Shown: positions 46,924 through 59,900 of the stretch, piece after piece
How the letters are laid out: each line of letters begins with the position of its first letter
How positions within the stretch are numbered: the first letter of the stretch is position 1
Assembly: GCA_022592435.1 (NCBI GenBank)
Contig: JABYQS010000094.1
Location: 1 to 64,000 of the forward strand
Direction of reading: 5' to 3'
DNA: 64,000 nt
From: Cerioporus squamosus
Taxonomy: Eukaryota; Basidiomycota; Agaricomycetes; Polyporales; Polyporaceae
Notes under the pieces: generated by a model
The model's input: only the letters and a program-made list of their open reading frames with translations
Database searches by the model: none
What the model was told of the DNA's origin: nothing
Made by a program: the position numbers and the translations under genes

Positions 46924-47534
46924 GGTCGTCGCGCGTGACGATGGAATGTTCGTGGCGTGGATTCGTCAGAACAGAACAGGTTTGCAACACTGTTCACCCT
47001 TCAAGTGGGTAGAGGGAGGACACGGTGAGAAGTTGAAGCATGCAGAGCGAGAGACGCCGCGATCCTCCAGCAGTTCTGGAGGGCTGTGCCGCAGTGCCGC
47101 CTACATATGTACATGGTGCCGCGCTTGTGCTGCTTACTCTTTCCACTTCATTGTGGCCCAGTGACCAACCATTAACAACCCATTGAGTACCACTATGGGC
47201 CTTTAGGCCAAAAATCCTGGAACTGATCGTGAAGACATCATGAACTTTGACAATAAATTCCTATAAAAGGCGATTCTATGTCACAATTCACGATGAGTTC
47301 ACGATAATTTCGTGGACTTGTGGCTAAAATGCCCACAGTGTACGGCATCTGTGGACTATCCAGAATCTGCCCGAACCTCCGACATCCTCTACAACTGCCG
47401 CAAATACCAATCGGTAAGCTCATCACGGGCCTGTGCTTTTCAACACACCCGGCATCTCGTCCTCGAGTCATCTGTCAAAGTAAGTGGCTCGTTCCGCATG
47501 ACTTTATGACACTGAGCAATGCTTTCGCAAGTCT
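46924..47534. other. Probable shared promoter region
   Basis: Lies between the divergent DnaJ and MYND genes. No TATA box is obvious. A short upstream frame (47312-47520) was not accepted as an exon. Confidence 0.4.
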
Positions 47535-48375
47535 ATGCCCTTGAGTCGTTGCTCGAAGTGTGGAAAAGTCCCCGCAGACGGGCTTAAGAAATGCTCTGGC
47601 TGTCATGGAGCCACCGGTGTCTACTGCGTATGTACTTGTACAAGCGTTCGCCAACCTGACATTCATGAAGTCAACGTATTACTCCTGCAGTCTCCTGAAT
47701 GCCAGAAGGCGCACTGGAAGGTACACAAGCCGATGTGCCGTCCCATAGGTCCGGACGAGGTCTGGGGCATCAAAATACTCGACAACCGACACCAACCGTG
47801 GTCCAGCCAGTTCAAACACGTCCTCCTCAACACCTCCCATCCCATCTTCACGAAGGGCGAGCTATGCCCCGTGACAGAGAAGTGCGGCTACCCCCTGCTG
47901 ATATACAGCGACTCTATCCATGGTGGCGTCCCCGCTCAAGAGAACAATCAACCTGCCGTGTACCTTCGCATAGAGCCCCACGACGGGTTCGCGCCTATAC
48001 AGTGCGTATACCCCACTATGATGGCTTGATTGCTTCGACTGACCAGAAGACGTCTCCGCCGGTAGCTGGCAGATCAACGAACCAGGGACGGTGAGTGAGC
48101 GGCCGGGATTCAAGTTATGCCCCGGGATCTAAACGTTCTCGCTGCAGTGTTACGTGGTCCGCCAAGGTCGACAGCCTTTGACCAAGGAAGCCGTCGAGAT
48201 CATCTACAACTTCCATTCCTACCTACTGGACATCGCTGACCACGAGCTTGCGGTTAACGGACGCGGACCTTGGCGGAAAGCGTTGAGCCCTGAATGGCTC
48301 AAGAGCTTTGCTGATGAATACCGGCAGGAGGAGATATCTCGCGAGGGACGCAAGGGCTTCGACTTCTTCCCTTAG
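47535..48375 (+). CDS. MYND zinc-finger protein
   Basis: Start ATG at 47535. The first two exons build a MYND finger: CSKCGKVPADGLKKCSGCHG, VYC, then after a 70-bp-scale intron SPECQKAHWKVHKPMC, with the C-C-C-C-C-C-H-C order complete. Downstream are GPDEVWGIKILDNRHQPWSS, FKHVLLNTSHPIFTKGELCP and, after two more introns, WQINEPGT, CYVVRQGRQPLTKEAVEIIY and a charged end stopping at 48375. MYND fingers bind proline-rich partners. Many basidiomycete genomes have expanded sets of such proteins without known function. The protein is about 240 residues. Confidence 0.82.
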
Positions 48376-48753
48376 TCAATCAGGTATGTGGATTGCTACA
48401 CAGGTGACGTCCTCGAGTCTGACCTCCACCGTGAATAGGTTGCTGGTAGTCCGCTAAATGCGTGTGCAGTACTGCAGCTGTGCTGAATTGATGGCCGTAT
48501 CGAGGACAGACCTAGAGCAGTGAGCGGACTCGGGAGTTCCGCTTTTCCGTTCCAAAGGACTGTTGTATCCTTGCAGACTTCAAGCGCTTCGAGGCCGATG
48601 CCTTGCACAGATTTAGTCGGCATCAGGCCGAGCGTTGGGTTCAACGAATGCTTTCCTTCTTCTGTACTTCCTGCATGGTTCCAGATTGTATATCGCACTC
48701 CATAAGGCGATTCCATAATCCATTGTGCCGGTGGGAACGAAATGGCAACAAAA
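48376..48753. other. 3' flank of the MYND gene
   Basis: No gene recognised. Positions 48750-48753 are AAAA on plus, the T4 terminator of the minus-strand tRNA-Val. Confidence 0.5.
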
Positions 48754-48864
48754 TGGTTCAGTCCGGGCTCGAACCGGAGACCTCCTGTGAACCCCTACAA
48801 CACACTTTGAAATCCGCAATGACGGATGTGAGACAGACGTGATAACCAACTACACCACTGAACC
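48754..48864 (-). tRNA. tRNA-Val (anticodon CAC) with a 37-nt intron
   Basis: The acceptor GGTTCAG (48864-48858) pairs perfectly with CTGAACC (48761-48755), followed by discriminator A. The D arm GTGTAGTTGGTTATCAC is standard. The anticodon stem TCTGT pairs with ACAGG (one G-U), loop CTCACA...C, anticodon CAC at 48830-48828. The 37-nt intron (48826-48790) sits after position 37. T arm TCCGG-TTCGAGC-CCGGA is perfect and gives a good B box. Four T follow the 3' end. All arms pair, so this looks functional. Confidence 0.9.
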
Positions 48865-49293
48865 GATAATAAATTGGCTTCAAGCAAGTTTATGATCTAC
48901 GCAGTCAGACTGCCCTGATCCTGCGTACATAAGTTAAAGTACTGGCCTCCCAAACGAGTTCTTCTATAAATCGCACCATGATCTCGTGCCCATGCTGACA
49001 TGGGGTTCTTCCTAGTCCACTGTTTCACTGGCAGGAGAGGCACACGACACTAGTGTGATCCAGGCCGAAGCTTGCCCTAGACTTGGAGCCCTAGCTACGA
49101 CTTGCGTCTAGCTCACCCGTGTACTTCCATGTACAATGGGCTCGACGTCCGGTTGCCGAGCCTGATCTCTGAAGGTCAGGTACTCATTACTACCGTCACG
49201 ATGACGACAAAGGGCATTTGCTGATGCTTCCACGCATTGTATGTAGGTTGGTCTGGCTAGCAACCTACGTGGTTGAAGACAGCGTCGCGAGTA
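48865..49293. other. Intergenic, nothing recognised
   Basis: Spacer between the tRNA-Val 5' end and a TA-flanked element. No feature seen beyond the upstream sequence of the tRNA. Confidence 0.4.
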
Positions 49294-50336
49294 CTGTAGA
49301 GTTTCGACCGATGCGGTGCAGGCCCCAGCGGGGTGTGACCTGTAACCGCCCGCAGTCGCCGGAGCGGAGCGGAGGCGCCCAAAATTTGCCTGATTTGGCC
49401 TGATAAACGCCCGAAAACCGAGCCAAAACGCGAAAATGGGGGCCCCAAAGGGGCCGTGACCTGTGACCTACAGCACGATGCGGTGCGGCGGAGGTCCCTG
49501 TGACCTGTGACGCGCCGCATCGGTCTTTTTTTTGATTTTTTTTTTTGATCACTGGTATAGGGCGGTAGCTAAGTACATGTCTGCTCTACGTACTGGCCAA
49601 CACAAATACAAGCAGTGCTTTGACAGCCGTCTGCTAGAGGGAGCGGGGTTTTTGAATGACCCCCGCAAACATATATGCGAATGCCAGCTCGAGACGAGCT
49701 TAGATGGGTGGGGAGAGTGCGCAAAGGCTCCTAGTCATAACACGGCGCATCCTCAAACGAGAAGGTGGTCGGGTTATCTAGGAGAAAGTGTTGGATGTCG
49801 TAGAAGGGATCAAGGGATTGGAGGAGGTCTTCGATGGAGGAGTGGCGGTAGCGACGCGTATAGTAGTCGCAGTGGAATAGGATGTGCTCGTGGGTGTGGT
49901 AGGCCCACTCGCCGGAGTGCAAAACGCACATGGTTGGTTCTCCGTGCCGGTATCGGAAACGGTCGCGGTACTGGCCTGTTGGGGCGTGTCCGGTGATGCA
50001 GCGAATGAAGCGCGAGACAAGTGTCGGCCGCCCGCCGAGACGCTTGAGGGGGAACGCGCCCGTGTGTCGAAGGCGGCGGAATGCGGGGTGAGAGAGGTGT
50101 TGTCGACCCCAGTACTTCCTGGGGCTCGCGTCGGCCTCCTCTTGCCATGTCGTCGTGGCATAATCGGTGATGGAGTGCTTGACGAATGCGTAGGAGGTCG
50201 GGAAGGTACGACCATAGCACGGAAGCTGTCGCCATGTCGTGTACCGCGCGGTGTGCTTGACGTCCGCATCGATCGCGTCGTTCTCCTCGATACCCGAGTG
50301 AGACGGGCACGCGCCGCATCGGTCGAAACTCTACAG
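49294..50336. mobile_element. TA-flanked MITE split by a retrotransposon
   Basis: Outer ends are CTGTAGAGTTTCGACCGATG (left) and its exact inverse on the right, identical for 23 bp, each next to a TA (49292-49293, 50337-50338). Without the nested insert and one copy of its duplication the element would be about 244 bp, a normal MITE size. GTGACCTGTGAC-like words recur inside. No transposase frame. Confidence 0.82.
49526..50308 (-). mobile_element. 5'-truncated non-LTR retrotransposon (LINE) fragment
   Basis: On the minus strand the 3' end is A-rich (poly-T runs on plus at 49526-49548). A perfect 16-bp target duplication ACGCGCCGCATCGGTC flanks it (49510-49525 and 50309-50324). The coding remnant resembles the C-terminal part of fungal LINE polyproteins: FPLKRLGGRPTLVSRFIRCI, TGHAPTGQYRDRFRYRHGEP and the Cys/His segment THEHILFHCDYYTRRYR, ending at 49731. 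5' truncation plus poly(A) is the standard outcome of target-primed reverse transcription. It is inactive by length. Confidence 0.8.
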
Positions 50337-50338
50337 TA

Positions 50339-53300
50339 TACGGTCCCCTTCTCCCGCTTCGATGATCATGACGTTGTCCAGCGTTGTCTTTGTCCTCAAG
50401 CTGCTCAGTCCCTCCCCTCCGTCGTGCCGTGAAGACTAGAACGGCCGAGACGAAGGACACAGCCGGTCGTCGTGCATGTCTTAGCGATCTTCGGACATCT
50501 CGTGTAACACTGTAAGTTTCGGAGACCCTTGAACTGTCATATTTTACAATTCCCTCGTTACTTACTGCTTACCTGCAGCCATGAAGTTCCACACAGGCAG
50601 CTTTGTCGATGTGCTGGTCAGATTCACTGCCGAGCCGCACAATGGGACCATCGTAAAGATATGGCCAAGATAAAGACAACCCTCCGGCTGAAGTTGAACC
50701 TCCTCCCAACAAGCACGGCGTCGGCCGCTGGGCGGGACGCGCCGCTGCCACACCGGGGACAGGCTGAACGCCGACTTCTCCACGTACGTACCCTGCCGAT
50801 GCCTCCTCCCCTGCCGCCACAGCAGTCAGACTCAAGCATGCTAACTCGGATACTCGGTTGCCAAGATGCAACCTGTCATTTCGGACGTACAGTATTGCAC
50901 GCTTACTTAGTACCAGCGTACGTTACTACTTAGCCGCGTACCTCTCTCCCTCGCGTGTTCTTAAGTATCAATCTCGCTCGGCTGTCGCCAGATGAACGGC
51001 CGCCCGTCGGGGGCCGGGGCACTCCCCAGGCCGCAGGAGCATGGCGTCCCACTAGCTCCCACCGATACGCCTCTCCGAACCCATGCTCACTGCTTCCCAC
51101 TTGTTCAACGGACGGTCCAGCACGGTGACGGCCGCATCAAGAGTGCAGCGGCCCTTGAGGCTCTGTACGAAGACGCTCGGTATGATCTCTGCTGCACGCC
51201 CGACTCTGTTCCTGTGGAGGCCGAGCTCACGAGGGCTCCGCTTCCTGTCGGAGCCCTTGTTGTCGTTTGCGCAGTGAGGGACGCTTCATCATCGGCTGCG
51301 CCGGGGGGCACGAGAGCGGCAGAATGACGCAGCCTGAGGCCAGGACCGTCACAAGTTCGTCTCGGATTAAACACACTGCGTTGATGCGGTAGGCAGCGTG
51401 CGTAGCGGTACTGTACCCTACAAGTACGTGTGCATCACATCAAGTTATCGTCTGTGAACGGAAATCGCCTAGTCCTCCACACTAACGAAAGGTGCAGTTC
51501 CATTCAACCGGCGGAAGAGCTCACCTACGCAGTGTCGTCTACAAATGGCAAAGGTCGTACGGTCTCGTGCTTGCCTGACGTTGTTGGTTCTTCGTCTGTC
51601 GGCGGAAGAATGTTACCCACCCTTCGTGTAAACACCGTCGGGTCCTCTCCACTTGTAAGGAACAGGCCTGGCCACCTGCGAAATAATATATGTTCTCAGA
51701 ATGTTTCTTCGCTTATCCCGCGCAACTGCCAAAGGACGCGCCCAATCTAGACCTCGGAGCGTTCTACTCCTCTGCACAGCAATCGGGGGAAGCTCGTCCC
51801 ATACGGTCACTTTGTGATATACTTCAGCGATTTGACGTCAGCAATCTCGGAGATGGGCGAAGGCTGCAGGACTGACATTCAAGCTACCCAGACCGGCCAG
51901 CTTGAAGCCGAGCGACCCGATATCGAATGGGTTCCATGCGCTCAAGAGCTGCCCCTTGACTTGCTGTTGCAGCAGGTGGCGACTAGGATGCGCATCACCT
52001 GTAGAAGCTGCCTGGATCTGGTAAGATGGACCAGATGGGTTCCGAGTCCCGGTACGCCCGTGCGCGCCGAAAGCGTTCCATGCGTTCTGCGGCTGGCTTC
52101 TACTGCGTGTGCGTCAGTCACCCGTTATACGCGATGAGAGAACGTAGAAGCAGGCGAGCGCTACGCACTTGAGCTGCGACAAGTCACCCATGACATGTTC
52201 GCTGTGTTCTGATACGAACAAAACATCCTGGAGGACAGCGGAACCGGTGCCGGAACACAACTAGCGTCCTGTGGAGTTTGTGAACAATCGGTGAAACATA
52301 TTGGTTGTGTCCGGACGTCATCAGGGAGATAGAGCTGGAGAGAGACTGAAGATTTCGCTACGTTGCACAGTGCGCAGTCTATCCCGCTCTCTGTAAGTGA
52401 GCCTGATCACAGCGCACGACAGAGAGATAGAAGTGGGACTAATTAAGGGGAGTGTGCGTCTTCTGGAAGTAGGTGCGGTCAGATGAGGCATGCGATCTTC
52501 TGGGCGCGAACTTGCACGATGCGCGAGAACAGATGGTCCTGGCCTCCAGACGAAGCGGCGAAGCGTGGTGAGCACTTGAGCAAGCAAGGACGATCCATGG
52601 CTCCGAACTGGCCTTATCCACTGTCTTCTGGCTGAAGACGTCGAGCGGACGCGAAGATCCATGCCGCAATCCCGGGTGTGCCGCATATGCAACGGGCCGT
52701 CGAAGCGGTTCGACGGTCAATCGCTCTCGTGAGGCGAATAGTACCTGCACGCACAGCCGTTGCTTCTCAGACGGATGCGGATTGTCCGGCTCCGTCGCAC
52801 CAGCTGAAGAAGAGAGCTTGTCTATAGCGTTGGCTGCGGAATGGGGCACACTGGGATGAGATGACCATGCGACTATGATGAACATACCGCAAGAAGACCC
52901 TTTCCGGAGAGCTGTGAGGGACCTTCCCACTCCGTGATGTGAGCGTGGCGCCGCGATACACTTCCGTCTCTGTCCTCTCTTGGCTGGCGGCGGAGTCACA
53001 GGATGTGCGCGCCCGCACTGATGTCGGGTGGTCCAGTCATATGCATCTGTGTTCAAAAAACCACGTATTAGAAGATATCGCATACAGGGGGCGCATCTCG
53101 GGAAGGAGACGATACAGCCAGAAGACACACCATGAGGATGCGGGAGAAGTATTGTACAAGAGCGACATAGACCATCAATCGATGTCGCCGGGGAGGACGA
53201 CGTTAACGACGCTTGCGAGCTTCGGCTCCTCATCCAGGACACGCTGCTGGCGTCGTTAGCGAGCCGGGACAATTGGATTACTTCGACAAAGGAAGTGCCT

Positions 53301-54830
53301 TTCATGGTCGCAACTTGGCGCATGTCTTCGGTCATGCTGGCAGCTAGACGTTTCTAAAGGGCCAGCATAGGTGGGGCGGCCGAGTCGCGGCAAGCGTAAG
53401 TGTTTTCGTCATCGTAAGCGGCAAGACGTTGCCTGCACATTCCCCGTCGGAATGTGGTGCCTTGTCCGTACGGGTCGCCTGGAGGTCAACCCGTTTGTAA
53501 GTGGTTTCACAAGACATCTAGCAGAGGAGCCTACCGCGAAGAACTGTATGCTTCAAGGCTGTCTAAGCGTGCGTCCAGTGGTATATTGCAGAAATCCATA
53601 CTCAAACAGTCGAGCAGCTGAAGTCGTTGCTTTCCCAGCGGAGTTTCCGAAGAACCTGCGAAGCGTCGGCAAGGGACTCCTGGATACTTAGCCGTGCTAT
53701 CGGGATGCATCCGGCATTTGCTACGCAGAGGCGACATCAAATGCCGTAACTCTTATGGCCGACAACGATGGAGTGTTTCACGGGCAAGTAGGTGGAGAAA
53801 CCGGAAAGTGGCTGATTGCGACGGGGAGGCTGAGCGGAGTGGACCGTGTGACGGTGACGGCGTCACAGGGGTTGAACGCCACGAAGCCGCCGGCGGGCCA
53901 GGAACAAGTTTGTTAGTCAACGTCCAACCACTCCCATAAGCATCTTGGGCCCGTCGGGATGCCGCTTATCCGACATACACCTTCGGACATACAGTGTAAT
54001 GCCTGTGCCTATGCTTCGCTATGCTAGGCGATGGCCAGCCTGGTCGAGAAAACCGGCACTGCCGGACGCGGAGGTATTTTCGTAACAATCTTCGTTGATA
54101 GAGCGTAGGCACTTCCCCGTCTCACGCTGCCTTCACCCGTGGCAAGCACTGTGCGGGGTCGTGCCGGAGTGCTGCTGCTGCGTCTGGGGCCTGACATCGC
54201 CAAATGCGTACTGTCCATCAAGCAGGTGCTCGGAAAGCTCTCTGGAAGCTCTGTTCCACTCAGGAGGGACGATCCCTGCACTCTTGGCCTCCGGGGACCT
54301 CCCCTCCCCTCTCACGGCCCTATGTCCGCCATTGGGAGGCCGATTACTACTTCAGCAGCGGCCGAGTCGACCAGCGATCCGGGATTCTACAGAGAGCCTC
54401 CCGTTCGGTTGCGGTGCGATTCTCTTCCTTTTTGCTGGCTGCTTCGCCGCGATTTAATCGATGTCTGGCATAGGTCCCGAGCCTGTTATGGGCTTCCAAC
54501 TCGTCATGCGTTGGGCCTGGGAGAATCCGAACCTCGCCTTGGCCGCTGGAGATCTTGACATGTTCGCCGACAGGTACACTGCGAAAGTTCGCAGTCCTCT
54601 CATGAGATTGCAAGCTTCCTGCTCGATCTCTGATGGATCCGACTGCAGGGATCCGTGGAGACGTTCGGTCGCTTCCTTGAGTATTTCTTACGCAGCTGGT
54701 GGCATGCACGAGGTGCCCCTCTGATTCCTGCCGGTCCCCGAAAACTCGCCTCGCATCTGCGGCAGCCACAACAATCCCATCGGGCCTTATTCGAGAATGT
54801 CGTCTGGGGACTCATGGCCGCTTCCCGCTG
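50339..54830. other. 4.5-kb gene-poor stretch
   Basis: I could not support any gene. The longest frame is minus 52439-53335 (298 codons), Ser/Arg-rich with no motif and no consistent family signal. On plus, 53740-53892 encodes a protein-like run (DGVFHGQVGGETGKWLIATG, then VTVTASQGLNATKPPAGQEQ) that may be the last exon of an unrecognised or decayed gene. A short frame at 50581-50673 begins MKFHTGSFVDVLVRFTAEPH, also unrecognised. Confidence 0.35.
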
Positions 54831-54837
54831 TATAAAA
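54831..54837 (+). promoter_or_regulatory. TATA box of the CFA-synthase-like gene
   Basis: TATAAAA lies 84-90 bp upstream of the ATG at 54921, followed by a C/T-rich leader. This is the clearest TATA box in the window. Confidence 0.6.
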
Positions 54838-54920
54838 TCCCCGCGGCTGCAGACACGTCCCTCAGTGCCGTGCCTCCTCCTCCGGTTCTTCTCCACTACC
54901 AGCCTCGCATTATCTCCACG

Positions 54921-56909
54921 ATGCCTTCTCATCGATCCACACCTTCGACCTCTTCCACGTCTTCCAAAGAAAGCACCTTGTCGTGTGCATCGAGCTCCAT
55001 TGGTTCGTCAACTTTGCACCTCAGCCAATCCGCACCGTACTCCTTCTTGGTTATGCTCGGTATGTTGTTCCTTGCGGTCCATGTGTCATCGCTCTCACTC
55101 ATCATGTCTGTCTGTCGCCAGCACGATCCTCCATCATGTCGATGCTGAGGTCGGCAATCTCTGTTGGTCAACTCGAGATACAGGATCGCGACGAGACCTT
55201 CCGCTTCGGGCCACCGAAGAGCGACAATGTCGTTCGTCTCAGGGTGCTCAGCGGGAAGTTCTGGACACGCGTATTTAGGTAAGCGGGGCCTTGTCTCCGT
55301 GCTTGACGTGTGCTGATAGGGGGATTGCAGCGAAGGAGATCTTGGATGTGGGTGCCCCTCCCTTCTATGGAGCTGCACGAGCTAATTGCCACGCTATTCA
55401 GTTAGCGAAGCCTACATGATCGGCGAGGTCGAGGTTGAGAATCTGCGGGAGATCATGGTCGTGAGTAGCAGAACCCGCGACTTCTGCGCATCTTCTCATG
55501 TATCTTCTTCAGCTGTGGTTGGACAACCAATCAACGATGTCTGCTATTTCCTCCCTCTACGGTCGCGTTGCAGCTGCTTTCTCCGGCCTTCGGAACGCCT
55601 TCTTCGGCCAGACGCGTTCTCGAGCCCGCCTTAACGTAATCGCCAGCTACGACCAGTCAAACGAACTTTTCAAGGTACGCATCGCCCTTATTCGGCTCGG
55701 CCATATCTTTACTAACCCGTGCTTGTGTCAGGCATTCTTGAGCAAGGAGATGATGTACTCATGTGCACTGTGGTCAGAGGAAGAGGGCGGCGTCCGCGGT
55801 GACTTGATTCACGGCCCGACGGACGGAGACTTGGAAGCCGCTCAGCACCGAAAGATCCATCACGTGCTGAAGACTCTTCGTGCAAAGCCTGGCGACCGAA
55901 TCCTTGAGTTCGGCACCGGTTGGGGAGGGCTCGCGATAGAGGTACGTTACTGTGCTCAGACCGCAGTTACGCCACCGTTCTCACGAGGAGCTCCCGCAGG
56001 CTGCTGCGTCCTATGGTTGCGAAGTCGACACGCTCACGCTCTCCGTCGAGCAGAAGACATTGGCGGAGGAGCGAATCAAGGAGCGAGGCTTGGTCGGACG
56101 TGTTCGCGTCCACCTCATGGACTATCGCGATATCCCAGCCGAGTGGGAGAACGCATTTGACGCGTTCGTCAGCATCGAGATGCTCGAGCATGTCGGCAGC
56201 AAGGTCAGTGCCGACGTCGCTTCTCCACACGTGCCTCAGCCACCCCCTGACACGATCGTCCCATAGTATTACAAGAAGTACTTCGAAGTCGTCGACTTCG
56301 CGCTCAAGCCCACGGGAGCAACTATTGTCGTCACCTGCTCAACGTTCCCTGAGGGCCGCTACAGCGGTTACCAGTGAGTTCATCCGCATCGAAAGGTGGT
56401 CTAAGTTGACGCCGCTGACCTTCTGCCCGAAATAGAGCGGATGACTTCATGCGCCGCTATATGTGGCCGAATTCGTGTCTTCCCAGTGCAACGGTCCTGA
56501 TTGATGCGGCATACGCCGCGTCGAAAGGCCGGTTCACTCTCGAGGGAGTCGAGAACCATGCACCACGTACGTGCTAGAGCTTGCCTGACAGCCACTATGA
56601 ATCTCTTAATAACGCCTATTCTACAGATTATCCGCGCACGCTGCGCACATGGGATCGCCGATTAAAATCAAAGCTCCAGAGAGAGGTCATGGTGCAACAA
56701 TACCCCGCTCTCAGCGACGACGCGACGTACGGGTCGTTCATTCGCAAGTGGGAATACCTCTTCGCGTACGCTGGCGCCGGCTTTGCCAAGGGGTACATCA
56801 CCTGCCACATGCTGACACTTGTGAGAGCGGTGAGCACTCTTCAATTCGATGCACTGCTCCCCTGCTCACGGATACAATGCAGAGCGACGTAACCCTGGCG
56901 TGCGATTAG
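54921..56909 (+). CDS. Cyclopropane-fatty-acyl-phospholipid synthase-like methyltransferase
   Basis: A SAM-dependent enzyme of the CFA synthase / mycolic acid cyclopropane synthase family, which transfers a methylene group to unsaturated acyl chains of membrane lipids. The Ser-rich start MPSHRSTPSTSS leads through an intron to LARSSIMSMLRSAISVGQLE and VVRLRVLSGKFWTRVF. Small exons give EGDLGFSEAYMIGEVEVENL, then LNVIASYDQSNELFK and the SAM site GDRILEFGTGWGGLAIE. Further on: YGCEVDTLTLSVEQKTLAEE, VHLMDYRDIPAEWENAFDAF with SIEMLEHVGSK, YYKKYFEVVDFALKP, FMRRYMWPNSCLPS, HYPRTLRTWDRRLKSK and EYLFAYAGAGFAKGYI. The family order is complete. About nine introns, 50-75 bp each. The exact last exon before the stop at 56909 is less certain. 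Confidence 0.88.
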
Positions 56910-59900
56910 GGTCTCACCGGTCTCATGAGCTCAGCCAGACTATCGGCAGACGGACTGTGTACGATCACGAAGAGCGCAGCCGCGTGTGTTGTAAGTTAAC
57001 AGGAGATCAGGACATTGAGCTATCGGGAGCTCTGCTACGACCCGACATGTCCACATGTGTATGATCATCGCTACTATGTAGATGTTGTGTGTACTATATT
57101 GTTGTGCTAAGTACGTCAATGATACCCCTTTGTTTCGGGATCTCTTGTGTACTGTCCGAGTCTGCCAGTCACTTCTAGCATACGCAAGATGAACGCCTGA
57201 CCCTGCGACGTTCATTACCGAGAGCATGCGTTTTCATGGGTTGCTGTCGTCGTTCGTATGCCGGGGGAGGATGTCCGTAATCTTGTGGCAGCTATAAAAA
57301 CGTCAGAATAGAGGCCGCGAAGGTTGCAAATTGAGCAGCTTCGGGTGCATTGTGCGGCACTCATGCGAATGACAGCATCTGACCCACGCGACCACGACGT
57401 CTCTCCGGAGCCGCGAATCTTGATAGGCACTTGCGCTGTACTGTATGTTCGGTGGTACTTTCACGGGTGAAGCCCGCTGCCAGCAGAAGCGAGCGGGTTG
57501 TTGCAAGGTGCAGATGGGACTCCCCGTAGCCAGGGGCAGAGAGTGGTGCATGCCGTACGGCTTGTGAGCTCAGAAGGAAAGTCAAACGCAACGTGTACTC
57601 AATTCCCCCGAGGCAACTTCCCGTACTGCATCCGAAACGAAGCAAAGAAGGTAGACGGTTGAATTCTACGCCGACCTAGATGCAGCTAGGTCGTCGCAAC
57701 GCCAGATGGACCGACTCTGTGTGAGCGGAACTGCGTTCTTCCTTCTCCGGCCTCCTGCTGCGCATCCAGTGACAGACTACCCTTACGTTGGCATGTACGT
57801 ATTGAACATCGATGCGAGCTCGGGCGCTGCTACATGAGAACATAAGAGTGGAGCCACGAGAAACCCCGGGCGAAAATAGAGTGAATGAGCTTTAAGCGAG
57901 GTTGGTGCGTGCATGTTCCGGCTGGATCGTCTGGTGTCAGCAGGATGCGATCATCGACTCGGAAATCGCCTACCAAGAGTGTCTATAACCATAGAGGATG
58001 AGTTCCAGCACCAGCCTCGTGTCTCTCTCGTTGGTGTGTAGAGATGGACGTCCGGTCCGAGGGCGCTTCACACTGCGGCAGGAACACCCTGCATAGAGTT
58101 CGACATCAAGGGGACTTTCTCTGGACGGCCTTCTGCCAGGGTACACACTCAACGTATTCCATCCGTCACGATCATTGCGCATATGACTGGGACCTCGCGT
58201 GCGAGCCGCGCCCCTATCGGTGGGAGGGGAGGACAGGCGATCCCTGACACGATGAGTGGAACACAACGCGTGGCTGACGTACCTCGGTGACTATTCCTGT
58301 CCGCGAAACTACGAAGCCGTCGCTCTCCGCTATGCCAATTGAGTGCTGTCAATACAGGCTTGGCTTCGGATGTGATGCCGGGTGGCCGTCGGAACGCCAA
58401 AAGGCCACAGCTCTCCCGGAGGCTGCATCGTAGTTGATAGGTGCTATTGAGCTTGGATACGGCCGGTGGATCGGCGACGAAGCTTGTGTGAGCATTGTCT
58501 TAGCACGGGGTCGAAGGACTGTGTAATTGGTAGTGGCCGACGTAAGAAAGTCCAAGAAGCTATCCGTCCAGTACCTGTGAGACGCAAAACAAGCTCAATT
58601 CAATGCACGTGTCCTCAAGCTGGTGTAGCTGCGTTCCCTAGAAAGTCATGAGCACGGGACAAACGCCGGGATGAATGGTGCTCACCGTCAGTCGAATAGT
58701 ATGACGATGGTCTTTACGCGTATCCGCATCTTCTCCCTCATGGTGTACCCCATGAGCATAACAGCTGAGTTCGAAACGGCCTAGATGTGCTGATAAGACA
58801 AAGGCGGCGGATGCGGGGTAGTCATGTCATCCGAAAGAATGGACGGAGGTAGCTACTGTTCTGATGTTGCTCTGGCGTGTGACCAAAACGTTGCATGCAC
58901 AGTATGATATGTGGGAAGGCGATGGAGGCGATTGTGAGGGGCCGAGCGACATACCGATCTTCCCGAAAGTGGAGGTCGGATTGCTATGTCGTGGTCAGGG
59001 AACGTAGGTTCCCCGAATTCCATTCATGTAACGAGGATGTCCGGGGGGCGCGAACGCGACTGCGCGGGTCGCTCATGTTCCCATGTGTCCGGTATACAGA
59101 CTGGCAGATTTCGGTCAATAAGTTCACGGGCATCATGGATAACGCCCCCACGGGCGAGCCGGTGTAGTAGGCGCAAGAGAACAACCCCGGGACCGTGAGG
59201 CGTCTTCTGCGATTGCTCTGTAAGCGTCCATGGCGCTAATGGTAAGGAACTGAGAACGCATCGCATGTGCTGGCATGACATGCGATACTCACTGTTTAGT
59301 CGGCAGCACGGTTACCAACACGACAAACGTCGTCGTGCGAGAGTGCATGCCCGCCCATAGAGACCTTGAGCGAGCCGAAGCGGCAGACCGGAGTCAACAC
59401 CGAAGAAGTGGGCGGAAAGAACAGAGTAGTGGATGCGACAGAGATTGTGTCGACAGATTCGGCGGTCGGGATGCTGTAAAGCCTTCGCCGCCACCTGAAA
59501 GGGAGATGTTAGACGACGTACGAGATCGCAGGGTCCTGGCAGTATGAGAATGAACCGACAGACCTTGAAGCAGTCTAGCTCACATACGCATGGCACGTAG
59601 TATCATCGCGAGGTGAACGGAGCGCCTGATAATAGTCTCGCACCTGTCGAAAAATGCCGAGAAATCGGTGATATCCGCATCGATTGCACGAGAGGCAATA
59701 GCCACAGAGTCCTAGGGAATGGAAATGTGTGAATACTATACATGCTGCAAGCAAATCAAACCTTGTTCCTATCACGAGTCTACTCCGGTCCTATCCTGGC
59801 ATGACAGTCTAACCAATGCACCACAACCCTCTCTACCGCACACCTTCCAACCTGCATTCCTCTTCTGGATCGGTGTCGGAAGCACGTTCAGTGCTCGAGC

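Noticed and set aside
47312..47534. Upstream exon for the MYND protein
   Set aside because: The frame has no motif and the ATG at 47535 directly precedes the zinc finger; splice sites are not needed.
52439..53335. 298-codon minus-strand frame
   Set aside because: Ser/Arg-rich with no recognisable motif, no splice or promoter context, and competing frames on both strands.
59770..59835. tRNA-like A-box word on the minus strand
   Set aside because: The D-arm-like sequence is not followed by a pairing anticodon or T arm, and the ends do not pair.
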